Shown one piece after another: positions 16,401-26,516 of a DNA stretch of 64,000 nt. Every line of letters begins with the position of its first letter. Positions within the stretch are counted from its first letter, which is position 1. The DNA is from Porticoccaceae bacterium. Its GTDB lineage: Bacteria; Pseudomonadota; Gammaproteobacteria; Pseudomonadales; Porticoccaceae. Where the stretch lies: the NCBI GenBank assembly GCA_029248755.1, contig JAQWIR010000015.1:1-64000 (forward strand), written 5' to 3'. Made by a program: the position numbers and the translations under genes. Below the pieces are notes generated by a model that was given only the letters and a program-made list of their open reading frames with translations, was not told the DNA's origin and made no database searches.

Positions 16401-17405
16401 ATGATCATGGAACAGTCGAGCCATACAAATACTGAAGCCACAGAGGAAATTTCAACGCAGATTAATAAAGCTGCTGAAGTTCCGTTTGATTGCTGTGGAC
16501 GTAGATTAGATCAGGTAGCTTCAGAATTATTTTCTGAATTTTCCCGTTCAAGATTACAGCAATGGATTAAACAAGGCCTGCTAACAGTGGACGGCACGCA
16601 GTGGCAGCCCAAGCGAAAAGTATTAGGTGGTGAGAAGTTAAGTATTTGTGCATCCATAGTACCTGAAGGCGAATGGGTGGCTGAGGATATCCCGCTTAAT
16701 ATAGTCTTCGAGGATGACCATATCTTGGTTTTGGATAAATCTGCAAATTTTGTGGTTCATCCAGCTGCAGGTAATTACACTGGTACCGTATTAAATGCAT
16801 TGCTTCATCATTGCCCCTCGCTTAGCTTGATCCCTAGAGCAGGTATTGTTCATCGCCTAGATAAAGATACTACTGGCTTAATGGTGGTTGCTAAAACATT
16901 GGAAGCCCACACGCATTTAGTGGCCCAATTGCAGGCACGGTCTGTCCATCGCGTATATCAGGCAGTGGTTAATGGCCTTGTTACTGGGGGAGGAGTAGTT
17001 GACCAGCCTGTGGGCCGTCACCCTCGTCAAAGAATAAAAATGGCGGTTGTTTCCGATGGTAAAGAGGCGCGAACTCATTATTCTGTTTTAGATCGGTTTC
17101 AAGGCCATAGCCATCTGCAATTAAAATTAGAAACAGGTCGTACTCACCAAATTAGGGTTCATATGGCACATTTGGGTTATCCTCTGGTGGGCGATAGCCT
17201 ATATTCGGGACGGTTTAAGATTCATAAGGGAGCTTCAGCTGAGTTTATTGACTATTTGCGCAACTTTGGGCGTCAAGCGCTTCATGCTGCAGAGTTAGCA
17301 TTGGTTCATCCTGCCACTGGGGAGGATATAAGCTGGACTTCTCCGCTTCCGCAAGATTTTCAAGCACTACTGGCTCAGCTTAGTAATGAACAAAGCAACA
17401 TTTGA
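16401..17405 (+). CDS. rluD: 23S rRNA pseudouridine synthase RluD
   Basis: RluD makes pseudouridines 1911, 1915 and 1917 in helix 69 of 23S rRNA. An S4 domain (GRRLDQVASELFSEFSRSRLQQWIKQG) is followed by the synthase domain, with catalytic Asp in GIVHRLDKDTTGLMVVAK and the substrate motifs GRTHQIRVHMAHLGYPLVGD. The track begins at TTG 16377; I prefer ATG 16401 (AGAAAG ten bases upstream), with ATG 16407 also possible. The N-terminus before the S4 domain is longer than usual. The gene overlaps pgeF by 20 bp. Confidence 0.95.
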   Translation: MIMEQSSHTNTEATEEISTQINKAAEVPFDCCGRRLDQVASELFSEFSRSRLQQWIKQGLLTVDGTQWQPKRKVLGGEKLSICASIVPEGEWVAEDIPLNIVFEDDHILVLDKSANFVVHPAAGNYTGTVLNALLHHCPSLSLIPRAGIVHRLDKDTTGLMVVAKTLEAHTHLVAQLQARSVHRVYQAVVNGLVTGGGVVDQPVGRHPRQRIKMAVVSDGKEARTHYSVLDRFQGHSHLQLKLETGRTHQIRVHMAHLGYPLVGDSLYSGRFKIHKGASAEFIDYLRNFGRQALHAAELALVHPATGEDISWTSPLPQDFQALLAQLSNEQSNI

Positions 17406-18156
17406 TTTTCTAATTCCCCAATGGCCCGCGCCTGACAATGTTCAGGCAGTTATTACCCTTCGCTCCAAGGGAGATAGCTGTGCTCCCTATGGTAATTTTA
17501 ATCTTGCTACTCATGTTGGGGACAACCCACAGCAGGTTGCGTTCAATCGTCATCAATTGATACAGCAATTTGATCTTCAATCTTCGCCATTATGGCTAAA
17601 TCAGATACATGGAACTGAGATAGTCAGTCGTTCTTGTAGTGATTATCCGCCCGATGCTGATGGTGGTTTTAGCGATAGAGTGGGTGATTGCTGTGTGGTT
17701 TTAACGGCGGATTGTCTGCCGGTTTTATTGTGTAATCAACAGGGTACAAAAGTGGCCGCAGTTCATGCTGGATGGCGTGGACTTTGTGGCGGAATTATTA
17801 GTAACGCGCTCAAACAATTTGATGCTAGTGATTCGGTACTTGCTTTCTTGGGCCCAGCAATTAGCGCTGTGCACTTTGAGGTTGGCCCAGAAGTGCGGGA
17901 AAGCTTTCTGTCAAAAGCTATTGATAGAGAGCAAAAGAATTTGTTGGAAAAAGCTTTTTCTAAATCAGAAAGTGATCGGTATTTGGCCGATTTGTATGCT
18001 TTGGCGAGGGCAGAGTTGGAGCAACATGGCGTTAATCAAATCTATGGCGGTGACTTTTGCAGCTATAGCCAGTCCGAGCAATTTTATTCCTATCGCAGGG
18101 ATAAAGATTGTGGAAGAAATGCTTCTTTGATATGGCTAAAATCAAACGCTAAATAG
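17386..18156 (+). CDS. pgeF: peptidoglycan editing factor PgeF (YfiH/LACC1 family)
   Basis: A 256-aa protein of the DUF152/LACC1 family. Metal or catalytic residues are seen in NQIHGTEIV, TADCLPVLL and AAVHAGWRGL. Family members act as purine nucleoside phosphorylase/adenosine deaminase-like enzymes; in E. coli PgeF removes wrongly incorporated L-Ser from peptidoglycan precursors. It overlaps the end of rluD by 20 bp, so translation is likely coupled. In E. coli clpB follows; here rplU follows instead. Confidence 0.92.
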   Translation: MNKATFDFLIPQWPAPDNVQAVITLRSKGDSCAPYGNFNLATHVGDNPQQVAFNRHQLIQQFDLQSSPLWLNQIHGTEIVSRSCSDYPPDADGGFSDRVGDCCVVLTADCLPVLLCNQQGTKVAAVHAGWRGLCGGIISNALKQFDASDSVLAFLGPAISAVHFEVGPEVRESFLSKAIDREQKNLLEKAFSKSESDRYLADLYALARAELEQHGVNQIYGGDFCSYSQSEQFYSYRRDKDCGRNASLIWLKSNAK

Positions 18157-18308
18157 TTAAACTATTTGATTGGCGTAATTGCCTCTATTAATGCTTGCTA
18201 AGCGCACGTTGTTCCATTAGAATTGCCGCCCTTAAAAGCAGGCTGAAAGGCTTGCAACTGGAAATTAGTTGATAAGGTCTTTAAGACCCAGCGATATTGG
18301 AGTTAGAA

Positions 18309-18623
18309 ATGTACGCAGTGATCAAAAGTGGTGGTAAACAGCATCGAGTAGTAGAGGGTGAAACCCTACGCCTTGAAAAATTGGATGTAGCCACGGGTGA
18401 CAGCATCGATTTTGAAGATGTGTTGATGGTTGGCGAAGGCGCCAAAGTTAAAATCGGCACACCAAATGTTAAGGGTGGCAAAGTGACTGCTGAAGTTATG
18501 GCTCACGGCAGAGGCGATAAGGTTAAAATTATTAAATTCCGTCGTCGTAAGCACTCGCGCACTCAACAGGGCCACAGACAGTGGTATACAGAAGTTAAAA
18601 TTACCGGCATTGCTGCTGGGTAA
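18309..18623 (+). CDS. rplU: 50S ribosomal protein L21
   Basis: The ATG at 18309 ([14 protein letters not shown]) with GGAG 8 nt upstream is the true start; the track's TTG start adds four residues. The 104-aa protein carries the full L21 fold, ending [29 protein letters not shown]. First gene of the rplU-rpmA operon, 18 bp before rpmA. The usual divergent ispB upstream is absent. Confidence 0.97.
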   Translation: MYAVIKSGGKQHRVVEGETLRLEKLDVATGDSIDFEDVLMVGEGAKVKIGTPNVKGGKVTAEVMAHGRGDKVKIIKFRRRKHSRTQQGHRQWYTEVKITGIAAG

Positions 18624-18641
18624 TTCTGAGAGGATATAGAA

Positions 18642-18899
18642 ATGGCGCATAAAAAAGCTGGTGGTAGTACTCGTAACGGTCGCGATTCAGAGAGTAAAAG
18701 ACTCGGTGTAAAAGTGTTTGGCGGCGAAAAAATTAACGCAGGCAGTATTATTGTTCGTCAGCGTGGCACTAAGCTTCACGCCGGCGAAAATGTCGGTATG
18801 GGCAAAGATCATACGCTTTTTGCTAAAGCAAATGGTGTTGTTGAGTTTGTCCAAAAAGGGCCAAAAAACAGAAAATATGCTCAGGTTGTTTCCGCATAA
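18642..18899 (+). CDS. rpmA: 50S ribosomal protein L27
   Basis: An 85-aa L27 beginning [24 protein letters not shown], with conserved [15 protein letters not shown] and [12 protein letters not shown]. The N-terminal tail reaches the peptidyl transferase centre. It follows rplU with an AGAGGATAT ribosome site and is terminated by a strong hairpin. Confidence 0.98.
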   Translation: MAHKKAGGSTRNGRDSESKRLGVKVFGGEKINAGSIIVRQRGTKLHAGENVGMGKDHTLFAKANGVVEFVQKGPKNRKYAQVVSA

Positions 18900-18917
18900 G
18901 ATTTGCAACCTGACATT

Positions 18918-18943
18918 AAAAGCCCCATTGCGGGGCTTTTTTT
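18918..18943 (+). terminator. Rho-independent terminator after rpmA
   Basis: AAAAGCCCC-ATTG-CGGGGCTTTTTTT: a GC-rich stem with a 4-nt loop and seven T, 18 bp past the rpmA stop. Confidence 0.9.
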
Positions 18944-18983
18944 ATGGGCGACTATTTTTGCCGAAATGACAGACACTACCTAG

Positions 18984-20204
<1,221 letters not shown>

Positions 20205-20209
20205 ATAGT

Positions 20210-21334
20210 ATGGATAGACAGATTATTAATAATGCAAAACGCTTGGTCATTAAGGTGGGTAGTGCACTACTTACTAATGATGGCGCAGGAATCGATCGTC
20301 AGGCGATTGACGCCTGGGTAGAGCAAATTGCTAATCTTTTATCTGAGGGCAAAGAGGTGGTTCTAGTATCCTCTGGCGCTGTGGCAGAGGGTCTTGCTCG
20401 TCTCGGTATAGGATCTCGCCCACAAAGTATCCATATGCTGCAATCTGCCGCTGCTGTAGGTCAAATGGGTTTGATTCAAACCTATGAGACTAGCTTTCGA
20501 AGATTTGAGCGTCAAACGGCACAAATTTTGTTAGATCATGATGATATGGCCAATCGTGAACGCTACCTTAACGCTCGTGGTGTCATGCAAACATTAATGG
20601 ATCTTAATGTTGTGCCTATTGTTAATGAAAACGATACAGTGGTAACAGATGAAATCAGATTTGGTGACAATGATCGTTTAGCGGCGTTGGTGGCTAATCT
20701 GATCGATGCCGATGCCTTGATTATTTTGACTGATAAAGATGGTATGTATGATGCCAATCCTGATATTGATAGTAATGCTAAATTGATTTCACAGGCCCAT
20801 GCCTCTGATAGTTCACTTGATGATCAGGCGGGGACTAGCAAGGGTGCGCTGGGTCGTGGTGGCATGCAGACTAAACTTGAAGCGGCTCGTTTAGCTTCCA
20901 GATCAGGTTGTAATACAGTCATAGCTGGTGGTCGCAATCAGAATATCCTGATGCGCATCTGTTCGGGTGAAACAGTCGGTACTTTCTTGTCGGCGGATAA
21001 AACACCTATTGCTGCGCGAAAGCAATGGTTAGCGGGTCAACTTCAGGCTAAGGGAACTTTGGTGCTTGATGAGGGTGCTTCAAGAGTTCTTCGTCAACAG
21101 GGCAGTAGTCTACTAGCTGTTGGAGTTACCGCTGTAAAAGGTAGCTTTACTCGAGGTGAGTTAGTGAGTTGCGAAGATTCAAATGGCATAGAGGTTGCTC
21201 GTGGACTTGTTAACTATAATTCAGACGAAACACAACTTATTCAAGGCAAAAGCACAGAAGAAATAATTACTATTCTTGGGTACTGCGAGGATGATGAGTT
21301 AATCCATCGAGATAACTTAGTACTTGTTATGTAA
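20210..21334 (+). CDS. proB: glutamate 5-kinase
   Basis: A 374-aa kinase for the first step of proline synthesis from glutamate. The amino-acid kinase domain (1-255) shows [39 protein letters not shown] and [14 protein letters not shown]-terminal PUA domain (about 275-370) is present, as in the feedback-inhibited enterobacterial type. It is 5 bp downstream of obgE, a frequent gammaproteobacterial pairing. proA is not in the window. Confidence 0.97.
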   Translation: MDRQIINNAKRLVIKVGSALLTNDGAGIDRQAIDAWVEQIANLLSEGKEVVLVSSGAVAEGLARLGIGSRPQSIHMLQSAAAVGQMGLIQTYETSFRRFERQTAQILLDHDDMANRERYLNARGVMQTLMDLNVVPIVNENDTVVTDEIRFGDNDRLAALVANLIDADALIILTDKDGMYDANPDIDSNAKLISQAHASDSSLDDQAGTSKGALGRGGMQTKLEAARLASRSGCNTVIAGGRNQNILMRICSGETVGTFLSADKTPIAARKQWLAGQLQAKGTLVLDEGASRVLRQQGSSLLAVGVTAVKGSFTRGELVSCEDSNGIEVARGLVNYNSDETQLIQGKSTEEIITILGYCEDDELIHRDNLVLVM

Positions 21335-21339
21335 TATAT

Positions 21340-21369
21340 AGGAGTGCACTCTTTTGCTAGGGCACTCCT
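21340..21369 (+). terminator. hairpin after proB, probable terminator
   Basis: AGGAGTGC and GCACTCCT form a perfect 8-bp stem with a 14-nt loop, starting 6 bp past the proB stop. There is no long T-run, so termination may be weak or Rho-dependent. Confidence 0.45.
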
Positions 21370-21431
21370 TCATATTAAGTTTGCTTATTTATATTGCTAT
21401 TAAATTTTTCATTGTTACCACTCATCCACTC

Positions 21432-21640
21432 ATCCATAAGTCCATTATGGTGTACATCCCTGTAATTTTTCGATTCCATTCATATGGTGGTGGGGAGTAA
21501 TCGAAACAGCCACAAGACACTGCCCTCCCTATTTCTCGCAAGCGAGTATTGTATTTGGAAGGACCCCCCACCTTAATGATGGGTGAATCCTTGTGAGAGT
21601 TTCGCTGCTCCTCGCCTCTAAGACTAGACCATTATTTATC
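21432..21640. ncRNA. candidate structured RNA (strand uncertain)
   Basis: Several hairpins fall in about 210 bp: CCATAA/TTATGG at 21434-21450; TTTCGATT/AATCGAAA at 21468-21506; CTCGCAAGCGAG at 21535-21546. An alternative long-range pairing joins GGTGGGG (21489) with CCCCACC (21566), extended by TCAT/ATGA and GATT/AATC into a broken rod. The sequence is more GC-rich than the flanks. It does not match 6S, tmRNA, SRP, RNase P or a riboswitch that I know. Pairings are directly visible; transcription and function are not established. Confidence 0.3.
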
Positions 21641-21708
21641 TAATGCCAGCGTGCTAGTAAAAACAATTCAGACAATAATTTTTACTAATAACTTTGTATG
21701 GTCCGACT

Positions 21709-21741
21709 TGTTAACCACAAAGAGTAATTTTGGTTGACAGG
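21709..21741. promoter_or_regulatory. BirA operator of the biotin operon
   Basis: TTGTTAACC-N15-GGTTGACAG closely matches the BirA operator TTGTAAACC-N15-GGTTTACAA. BirA charged with biotinyl-AMP dimerises on this site and represses bio genes when biotin is sufficient. The right half includes the -35 hexamer of the promoter below, so bound BirA would block RNA polymerase. Confidence 0.88.
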
Positions 21742-21762
21742 GCATTGCCAAGGTCTATCATA
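21735..21762 (+). promoter_or_regulatory. sigma70 promoter of the bio operon
   Basis: -35 TTGACA (perfect) and -10 TATCAT (five of six) with a 16-bp spacer. The -35 lies inside the BirA right half-site. The start would be about 30 nt ahead of the bioB ATG. Confidence 0.75.
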
Positions 21763-21799
21763 GCTATCTTTATATTTGTTATCCCTGAGGACTGCCAGA

Positions 21800-22855
21800 A
21801 TGTTAGCTAATCAGACGCAAAACCTAAGAAATAATTGGTCTCGTGACGAGATTCTAGGTCTATTTGATCTTCCATTTAATGATTTGCTATTTCAGGCGCA
21901 AACCGTTCATCGACAAAATTTCAACCCTAATGAAGTGCAATTAAGTACCTTACTTTCTATTAAAACGGGCGCTTGCCCAGAGGATTGTAAGTACTGCCCT
22001 CAAAGTGCTCGGTATGACACAGGTCTGCCAAAAGAAAAGCTACTGCAGATCGAAAAGGTAGTTGAAGCCGCTAAAGCGGCTAAAGCCAGTGGCTCAAGTC
22101 GTTTTTGTATGGGAGCTGCTTGGCGTTCTCCTCATGATAGAGATATTCCAGCGATCGAAGCCATGATTCGAGAGGTTAGAGACCTTGGTTTGGAAACCTG
22201 TATGACTTTGGGTATGTTAAGCGAAACTCAGGCAGACAAGCTATCTGAAGCTGGGTTGGATTATTATAATCATAACTTGGATACCTCTAAAGAGTTTTAC
22301 GGTGACATTATTACTACTAGGACCTACCAGGATCGATTGGATACCCTTTCTAATGTGCGTAAATCAGGAATGAAAGTTTGCTCTGGTGGTATTGTGGGGA
22401 TGGGGGAAGAGCAAAAAGATCGGGCAGGATTATTGATGGGACTTGCAAACTTACCCGCCCACCCTGATTCAGTGCCTATCAATATGCTTGTTAAAGTCGC
22501 GGGCACGCCCATGGAAGCAGAAGAAGATTTAGACCCTTTTGAGTTTATTCGTACTATCGCAGTGGCTCGAATTCTAATGCCAAAATCCTATGTACGTCTG
22601 TCTGCTGGTCGTGAAGAGATGAATGAGCAAATGCAGGCTATGGCATTTATGGCGGGCGCTAACTCAATCTTCTATTGCGATAAATTGCTAACTACGCCAA
22701 ATCCTAAGGCCAACAGTGATATGCAGTTATTAAATCGCTTGGGTATTAGCCCGGAAAAGAGTTCGGTTGAAAAAGATAATCAGCAACAAGAAGCCGATTT
22801 ACATCAGGCAATAGCTGAGCAACAAACAGATCATCTTTTTTATCGAGCAGGCTAA
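21800..22855 (+). CDS. bioB: biotin synthase
   Basis: A 351-aa radical-SAM enzyme that inserts sulfur into dethiobiotin. The start ATG 21800 has CTGAGG at nine bases; the track's earlier TTG lies too close to the promoter. The CxxxCxxC motif [10 protein letters not shown] (Cys59, Cys63, Cys66) binds the 4Fe-4S cluster. Further conserved parts are [18 protein letters not shown] and [10 protein letters not shown], and the [2Fe-2S] Arg in VRLSAGRE. First gene of bioB-bioF-bioHC-bioD, under the BirA operator. Length is typical. Confidence 0.97.
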   Translation: MLANQTQNLRNNWSRDEILGLFDLPFNDLLFQAQTVHRQNFNPNEVQLSTLLSIKTGACPEDCKYCPQSARYDTGLPKEKLLQIEKVVEAAKAAKASGSSRFCMGAAWRSPHDRDIPAIEAMIREVRDLGLETCMTLGMLSETQADKLSEAGLDYYNHNLDTSKEFYGDIITTRTYQDRLDTLSNVRKSGMKVCSGGIVGMGEEQKDRAGLLMGLANLPAHPDSVPINMLVKVAGTPMEAEEDLDPFEFIRTIAVARILMPKSYVRLSAGREEMNEQMQAMAFMAGANSIFYCDKLLTTPNPKANSDMQLLNRLGISPEKSSVEKDNQQQEADLHQAIAEQQTDHLFYRAG

Positions 22856-22866
22856 TTACCTGTCTT

Positions 22867-24027
22867 ATGTCGCATTCGATGGATAGGCTACTTCAAGAAG
22901 ATCTTGATAAACGTCGACTTCAACACCTTTATCGAACAAGGGTTAGAGTTGATTCTGCCTGCTCTGATCAGTTGAGTATTGATGGCAAGTTAGTACATAA
23001 TTTTTGCAGTAATGATTATCTAGGTTTAGCCAATAATACGGTTGTTGCTAATGCCTTTAAGAAAGGTATTGATGAGTATGGCACTGGCAGTGGTGCATCC
23101 CACCTTATTAGCGGGCATTCAAAAGCTCATTGTGATTTAGAACAGCAACTGGCTGAATTTACTGGCCGTCCCAAAGCTTTGTTATTTTCCTCTGGCTACA
23201 TGGCTAATATAGGCGTTATTGCTGCTCTAGCAGGACGCGGTGATACTGTTCTAGAGGATTATCTTAATCATGCTTCGCTTTTAGATGGTGGTCTTTTAAG
23301 TCGGGCTAAGTTTCAACGGTATAAGCATAAAAATTGTATAGACTTAGAGGCAAAATTGAATGCCTCGTGCAGTGCCCGAAAATTGGTAGTAACTGATGGC
23401 GTTTTTAGTATGGATGGCGATGTAGCCCCGGTTGCAGAGTTGTCTAACCTATGCCAAAACACTAATGCTTGGTTAATGGTTGATGATGCACATGGCTTTG
23501 GAGTTCTTGGTAATACCGGTGCAGGATTAGTCGAAGAGCTTGGTCTTGGTGTTGATCAGGTCCCCATCTTAATGGGTACATTGGGTAAAGCCTTTGGTAC
23601 CTATGGTGCATTTGTGGCTGGAAGTGAGACGCTTATTGAGACCTTAGTTCAGTTTTCTAGAAGTTATATTTATACAACAGCGCCGCCGCCAGCAGTTGCA
23701 ATTGCCACTAGTGCCAGTCTTGAGTTGGTCAAGAAAGAGCAGTGGAGAAGAGATAAACTCAAACAGTTAATTGCACGATTTCGTGCTGGGGCAGAGCAAA
23801 TTGGCCTGAGTTTAATGCACTCTAATACCCCCATTCAGCCGGTATTAATGGAATCTGATTCACAGTTGTTAGAGACCAATAAAAAATTACTAGAGCGTGG
23901 CTTTATGGTGGGCGCTATTCGCCCGCCTACAGTTCCTAAGGGTACTGGACGGCTGAGGATTACTCTTTCTGCCAGTCATAGTGAAAAGCAGGTTGATGCT
24001 CTTTTGGATGCCTTAGATAGATGTTAG
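22867..24027 (+). CDS. bioF: 8-amino-7-oxononanoate synthase
   Basis: A 386-aa PLP enzyme condensing pimeloyl-ACP with L-alanine. Lys241 in GTLGKAFGTYGAF forms the PLP aldimine. The motifs NFCSNDYLGLA, GTGSGASHLISG and MVDDAHGFGVLG are all present. It follows bioB by 11 bp and its stop overlaps bioHC by 7 bp. Confidence 0.97.
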   Translation: MSHSMDRLLQEDLDKRRLQHLYRTRVRVDSACSDQLSIDGKLVHNFCSNDYLGLANNTVVANAFKKGIDEYGTGSGASHLISGHSKAHCDLEQQLAEFTGRPKALLFSSGYMANIGVIAALAGRGDTVLEDYLNHASLLDGGLLSRAKFQRYKHKNCIDLEAKLNASCSARKLVVTDGVFSMDGDVAPVAELSNLCQNTNAWLMVDDAHGFGVLGNTGAGLVEELGLGVDQVPILMGTLGKAFGTYGAFVAGSETLIETLVQFSRSYIYTTAPPPAVAIATSASLELVKKEQWRRDKLKQLIARFRAGAEQIGLSLMHSNTPIQPVLMESDSQLLETNKKLLERGFMVGAIRPPTVPKGTGRLRITLSASHSEKQVDALLDALDRC

Positions 24028-25619
24028 CAGACCATACTATAACGCCAGAATGCCATAATTTATTGTCAGATAATAAATCACTGACCTTTTATCCTGCTGG
24101 ACCCATGAAATTGCACAGTGATCCCATTATTTTGGTTCATGGGTGGGGCACTGATAGTGAAATTTGGCAATCGCTTCCTGAAAAGCTAAGTGAGTATGCT
24201 GATGTATATACTATAGATCTACCCGGATTTGGCGATTCACCTGCAATTGAAGAATATACCGAACAGTCATTGAACGATTGGTTGCATAATCAATTACCCC
24301 AAACCTGTTATCTGATCGGTCTGTCTCTGGGCGGCATGTTATGTCGTTCTTTTGCCGCACAATACCCTCATAAAGTAATTGGACTTATCACCATAAGCAC
24401 AAATCTTAAATTTGTGGCAGATAGTCAGTATCCAAGCGCAATGGCGAGTTCAGATTTTGAATTATTCAGCGCTGTTTGGGATCAGGATCCATCAGCTTGT
24501 CTCAATAGGTTTTCTGGTCTTCAGGCACAGGGAGATCAACAGCAACGTCAATTGATCCGTCAATTGCGCAATATGAATTCTATTGTTGAGTCTAGAGCAG
24601 GCAGACAGATGCTTAACCTTCTAGCTAGCTTGGATGGAACTCATCAGGTAAAAAAAATTAATTGCCCATCTTTGGCAATTTTTGGCGAAAAAGATTGCCT
24701 TGTTCCAGTTAACGCTGCAAATCACCTACCTAAATCCTATGAGGCTGTTGTTGTTAGAGATGCGGCACATTTGCCTCATTTGAGCGATCAAACACAGGTA
24801 TTGGAGAAAATTTCCACCTTCATTAATAAATCTAAATACCAATTAGATAAAAAGCGAATTGCAATGTCTTTTGGTCGTGCAGCACCCACCTATGATAGTG
24901 CTGCAAACATACAAAAATGGTCTGGCAATCAACTATTAGACGGTTTGAGTACAGTACAAGATCCTAAGTCAATTGCTGACTTGGGTTGTGGTACGGGTAC
25001 ACAGGTAACTTTACTAAAAAAGAAGTTTCCTGAAGCATCTTTAACGGGCGTAGATTTTTCTGCGCAAATGTTGGCTTATGCAAAGACAAATCATGTGGAT
25101 TCAAGCCTTAAATGGCTATGTTGTGATACTGAAAATCTTGCATTAGATGATCAATCCGAAGACCTGATTTTTTCAAATTTCGCCTTGCAATGGTGCAATG
25201 ATATAACCCCAAGCCTCGGTGAAATTTATAGAGTCTTAAATACTGGAGGGCAGTTTCATTTTGCCATTCCGGGGCCAAAGACACTGTGGGAGTTGCGTCA
25301 GGTATGGGGGCAGATTGATCAAGATATCCATATTAATCGATTTTTATCATCAGGCCAGTGGCAGACGGCCTTAGAGATTGCTGGTTTTACAAGTATAGCG
25401 TTAAAAAACACTACAAAGATTGAGTACCATAACAGTGTGAAAGACCTCTTGTGGAATTTAAAAACCGTGGGTGCAACTAATCATAACAGTGGTAAAAGTA
25501 AGCATTTAACCGGTAAAAAACACATCAAAAGGTTACATCAAACGTATGAACAATTCAAAACTCGCCAAGGTACTTTTCCCGCAACTTGGGATATTATTTT
25601 TGGTCGTGCGGTGAAATAA
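24021..25619 (+). CDS. bioHC: bifunctional BioH-BioC: pimeloyl-ACP methyl ester esterase / malonyl-ACP O-methyltransferase
   Basis: A 532-aa fusion. Residues 30-270 form an alpha/beta hydrolase (BioH): ILVHGWG, nucleophile Ser102 in GLSLGGM, Asp in GEKDCLVP and His in RDAAHLPHL. Residues about 280-530 form a class I methyltransferase (BioC), beginning IAMSFGRAAPTYDSAA, with SAM motif DLGCGTGTQ. BioC methylates malonyl-ACP to start pimelate synthesis; BioH removes the methyl ester at the end. The fusion places first and last steps in one chain. The same order is known from Saccharophagus and Teredinibacter. It overlaps bioF and abuts bioD, so the operon is tight. Confidence 0.95.
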   Translation: MLADHTITPECHNLLSDNKSLTFYPAGPMKLHSDPIILVHGWGTDSEIWQSLPEKLSEYADVYTIDLPGFGDSPAIEEYTEQSLNDWLHNQLPQTCYLIGLSLGGMLCRSFAAQYPHKVIGLITISTNLKFVADSQYPSAMASSDFELFSAVWDQDPSACLNRFSGLQAQGDQQQRQLIRQLRNMNSIVESRAGRQMLNLLASLDGTHQVKKINCPSLAIFGEKDCLVPVNAANHLPKSYEAVVVRDAAHLPHLSDQTQVLEKISTFINKSKYQLDKKRIAMSFGRAAPTYDSAANIQKWSGNQLLDGLSTVQDPKSIADLGCGTGTQVTLLKKKFPEASLTGVDFSAQMLAYAKTNHVDSSLKWLCCDTENLALDDQSEDLIFSNFALQWCNDITPSLGEIYRVLNTGGQFHFAIPGPKTLWELRQVWGQIDQDIHINRFLSSGQWQTALEIAGFTSIALKNTTKIEYHNSVKDLLWNLKTVGATNHNSGKSKHLTGKKHIKRLHQTYEQFKTRQGTFPATWDIIFGRAVK

Positions 25620-26297
25620 ATGGCAAAAAAAGTTTTTTTTATTACAGGAACAGATACCGATATCGGTAAAACTGAAGTTGCCACAGGTCTACTTGAGGCG
25701 GCTAATCAAAAAGGTTTGCGTACTGCCGCCATAAAGCCCGTTGCCGCTGGCTGCGAGGATCATGGTGATGGCCCGCAAAATGATGACGCACTGAAGCTAC
25801 AATCCCATGCCAGCGTGGATCTAAGCTATCAGCAAGTTAATCCTGTGGCTCTTGATGAGCCCATGGCGCCACATATTGCGGCCCAAGAACAGGGTAGGTC
25901 GCTCACGGCCGATAGACTCACCGGCTTTTGTCGCGGTGTAACCATGTTACCTATGGATTTTTTAGTAATAGAAGGTGCTGGCGGTTGGCGGGTACCCATT
26001 AATAAACGCGAAACAATGGCCGATATTCCTAAACAATTGAACGCTGAGGTTATTTTAGTCGTAGGTATAAGGCTGGGTTGTATTAATCATGCCTTATTAA
26101 CTGCTCAAGCTATTCGTTTAGATGGTTTAAAGATAGCGGGATGGGTTGCCAATATTTTGGATACAGAAATGCTTCGCATTGATGAGAATATTGATACACT
26201 TAAGCAGATGTTAATTGAACCCTGTTTAGGAGTCGTACCTAGATTGACAAATATATCGCCACAGCAGGTTGCGGCCCATTTAACTATTCCAGATTGA
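25620..26297 (+). CDS. bioD: dethiobiotin synthetase
   Basis: A 225-aa ATP-dependent carboxylase closing the ureido ring of dethiobiotin. The P-loop GTDTDIGKT lies at 10-18, with IKPVAAGCED and VIEGAGGWRVPIN following. The ATG comes immediately after the bioHC stop, with no gap. bioA, needed for the preceding step, is not in the window. Last biotin gene of the operon. Confidence 0.96.
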   Translation: MAKKVFFITGTDTDIGKTEVATGLLEAANQKGLRTAAIKPVAAGCEDHGDGPQNDDALKLQSHASVDLSYQQVNPVALDEPMAPHIAAQEQGRSLTADRLTGFCRGVTMLPMDFLVIEGAGGWRVPINKRETMADIPKQLNAEVILVVGIRLGCINHALLTAQAIRLDGLKIAGWVANILDTEMLRIDENIDTLKQMLIEPCLGVVPRLTNISPQQVAAHLTIPD

Positions 26298-26311
26298 TGG
26301 TAAGAGACAAT

Positions 26312-26497
26312 ATGAGCGAACAAGATAATTTATCTAAAGAAGATATGAAGCGAGTAAAAAACTACCTTAACAGTGGCTTTAATGTGACTGATCGCAAACC
26401 ATTTAGAGGCCTAGTTCTGTTAGGTATTATTTGGAGTGTTGTGGCTATTTTAGGTGGTATTAGTTGGTATATTGGACAGCATGCTGGATTTTTATAA
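26312..26497 (+). CDS. DUF3094 family small membrane protein
   Basis: From ATG 26312 (MSEQDNLSKEDMKRVKNYLNSG), with GTAAGAG upstream, the product is 61 aa. The polar N-terminus carries the DUF3094 pattern (KEDMKRVKNYL...RKPFRG), followed by one transmembrane helix (LVLLGIIWSVVAILGGISWYIG). DUF3094 proteins are found in Pseudomonas and relatives and have no known function. It lies 15 bp past bioD and just ahead of recJ, so it may be cotranscribed with either. Confidence 0.75.
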   Translation: MSEQDNLSKEDMKRVKNYLNSGFNVTDRKPFRGLVLLGIIWSVVAILGGISWYIGQHAGFL

Positions 26498-26516
26498 GTC
26501 ATTAGGGGCTTAATTG

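Larger units (their letters stand above)
21335..21799. other. 465-bp intergenic region with hairpins, upstream of the biotin operon
   Basis: No convincing ORF. A hairpin AGGAGTGC/GCACTCCT (21340-21369) directly follows proB. The hairpin-rich segment 21432-21640 is listed separately. A weaker inverted repeat AGTAAAAA/TTTTTACT spans 21656-21686. The BirA operator and promoter occupy 21709-21762. Short frames across this region are interrupted by stops. Confidence 0.6.

Noticed and set aside
21470-21600. Possible cobalamin riboswitch (AGCCACAAGACACTGCC resembles a B12 box)
   Set aside because: The remaining conserved blocks are absent or out of order, and neighbouring genes are proline and biotin genes.
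21432-21640. Possible 6S RNA
   Set aside because: A rod-like pairing is possible but no conserved 6S sequence blocks are present; kept only as an unnamed candidate.
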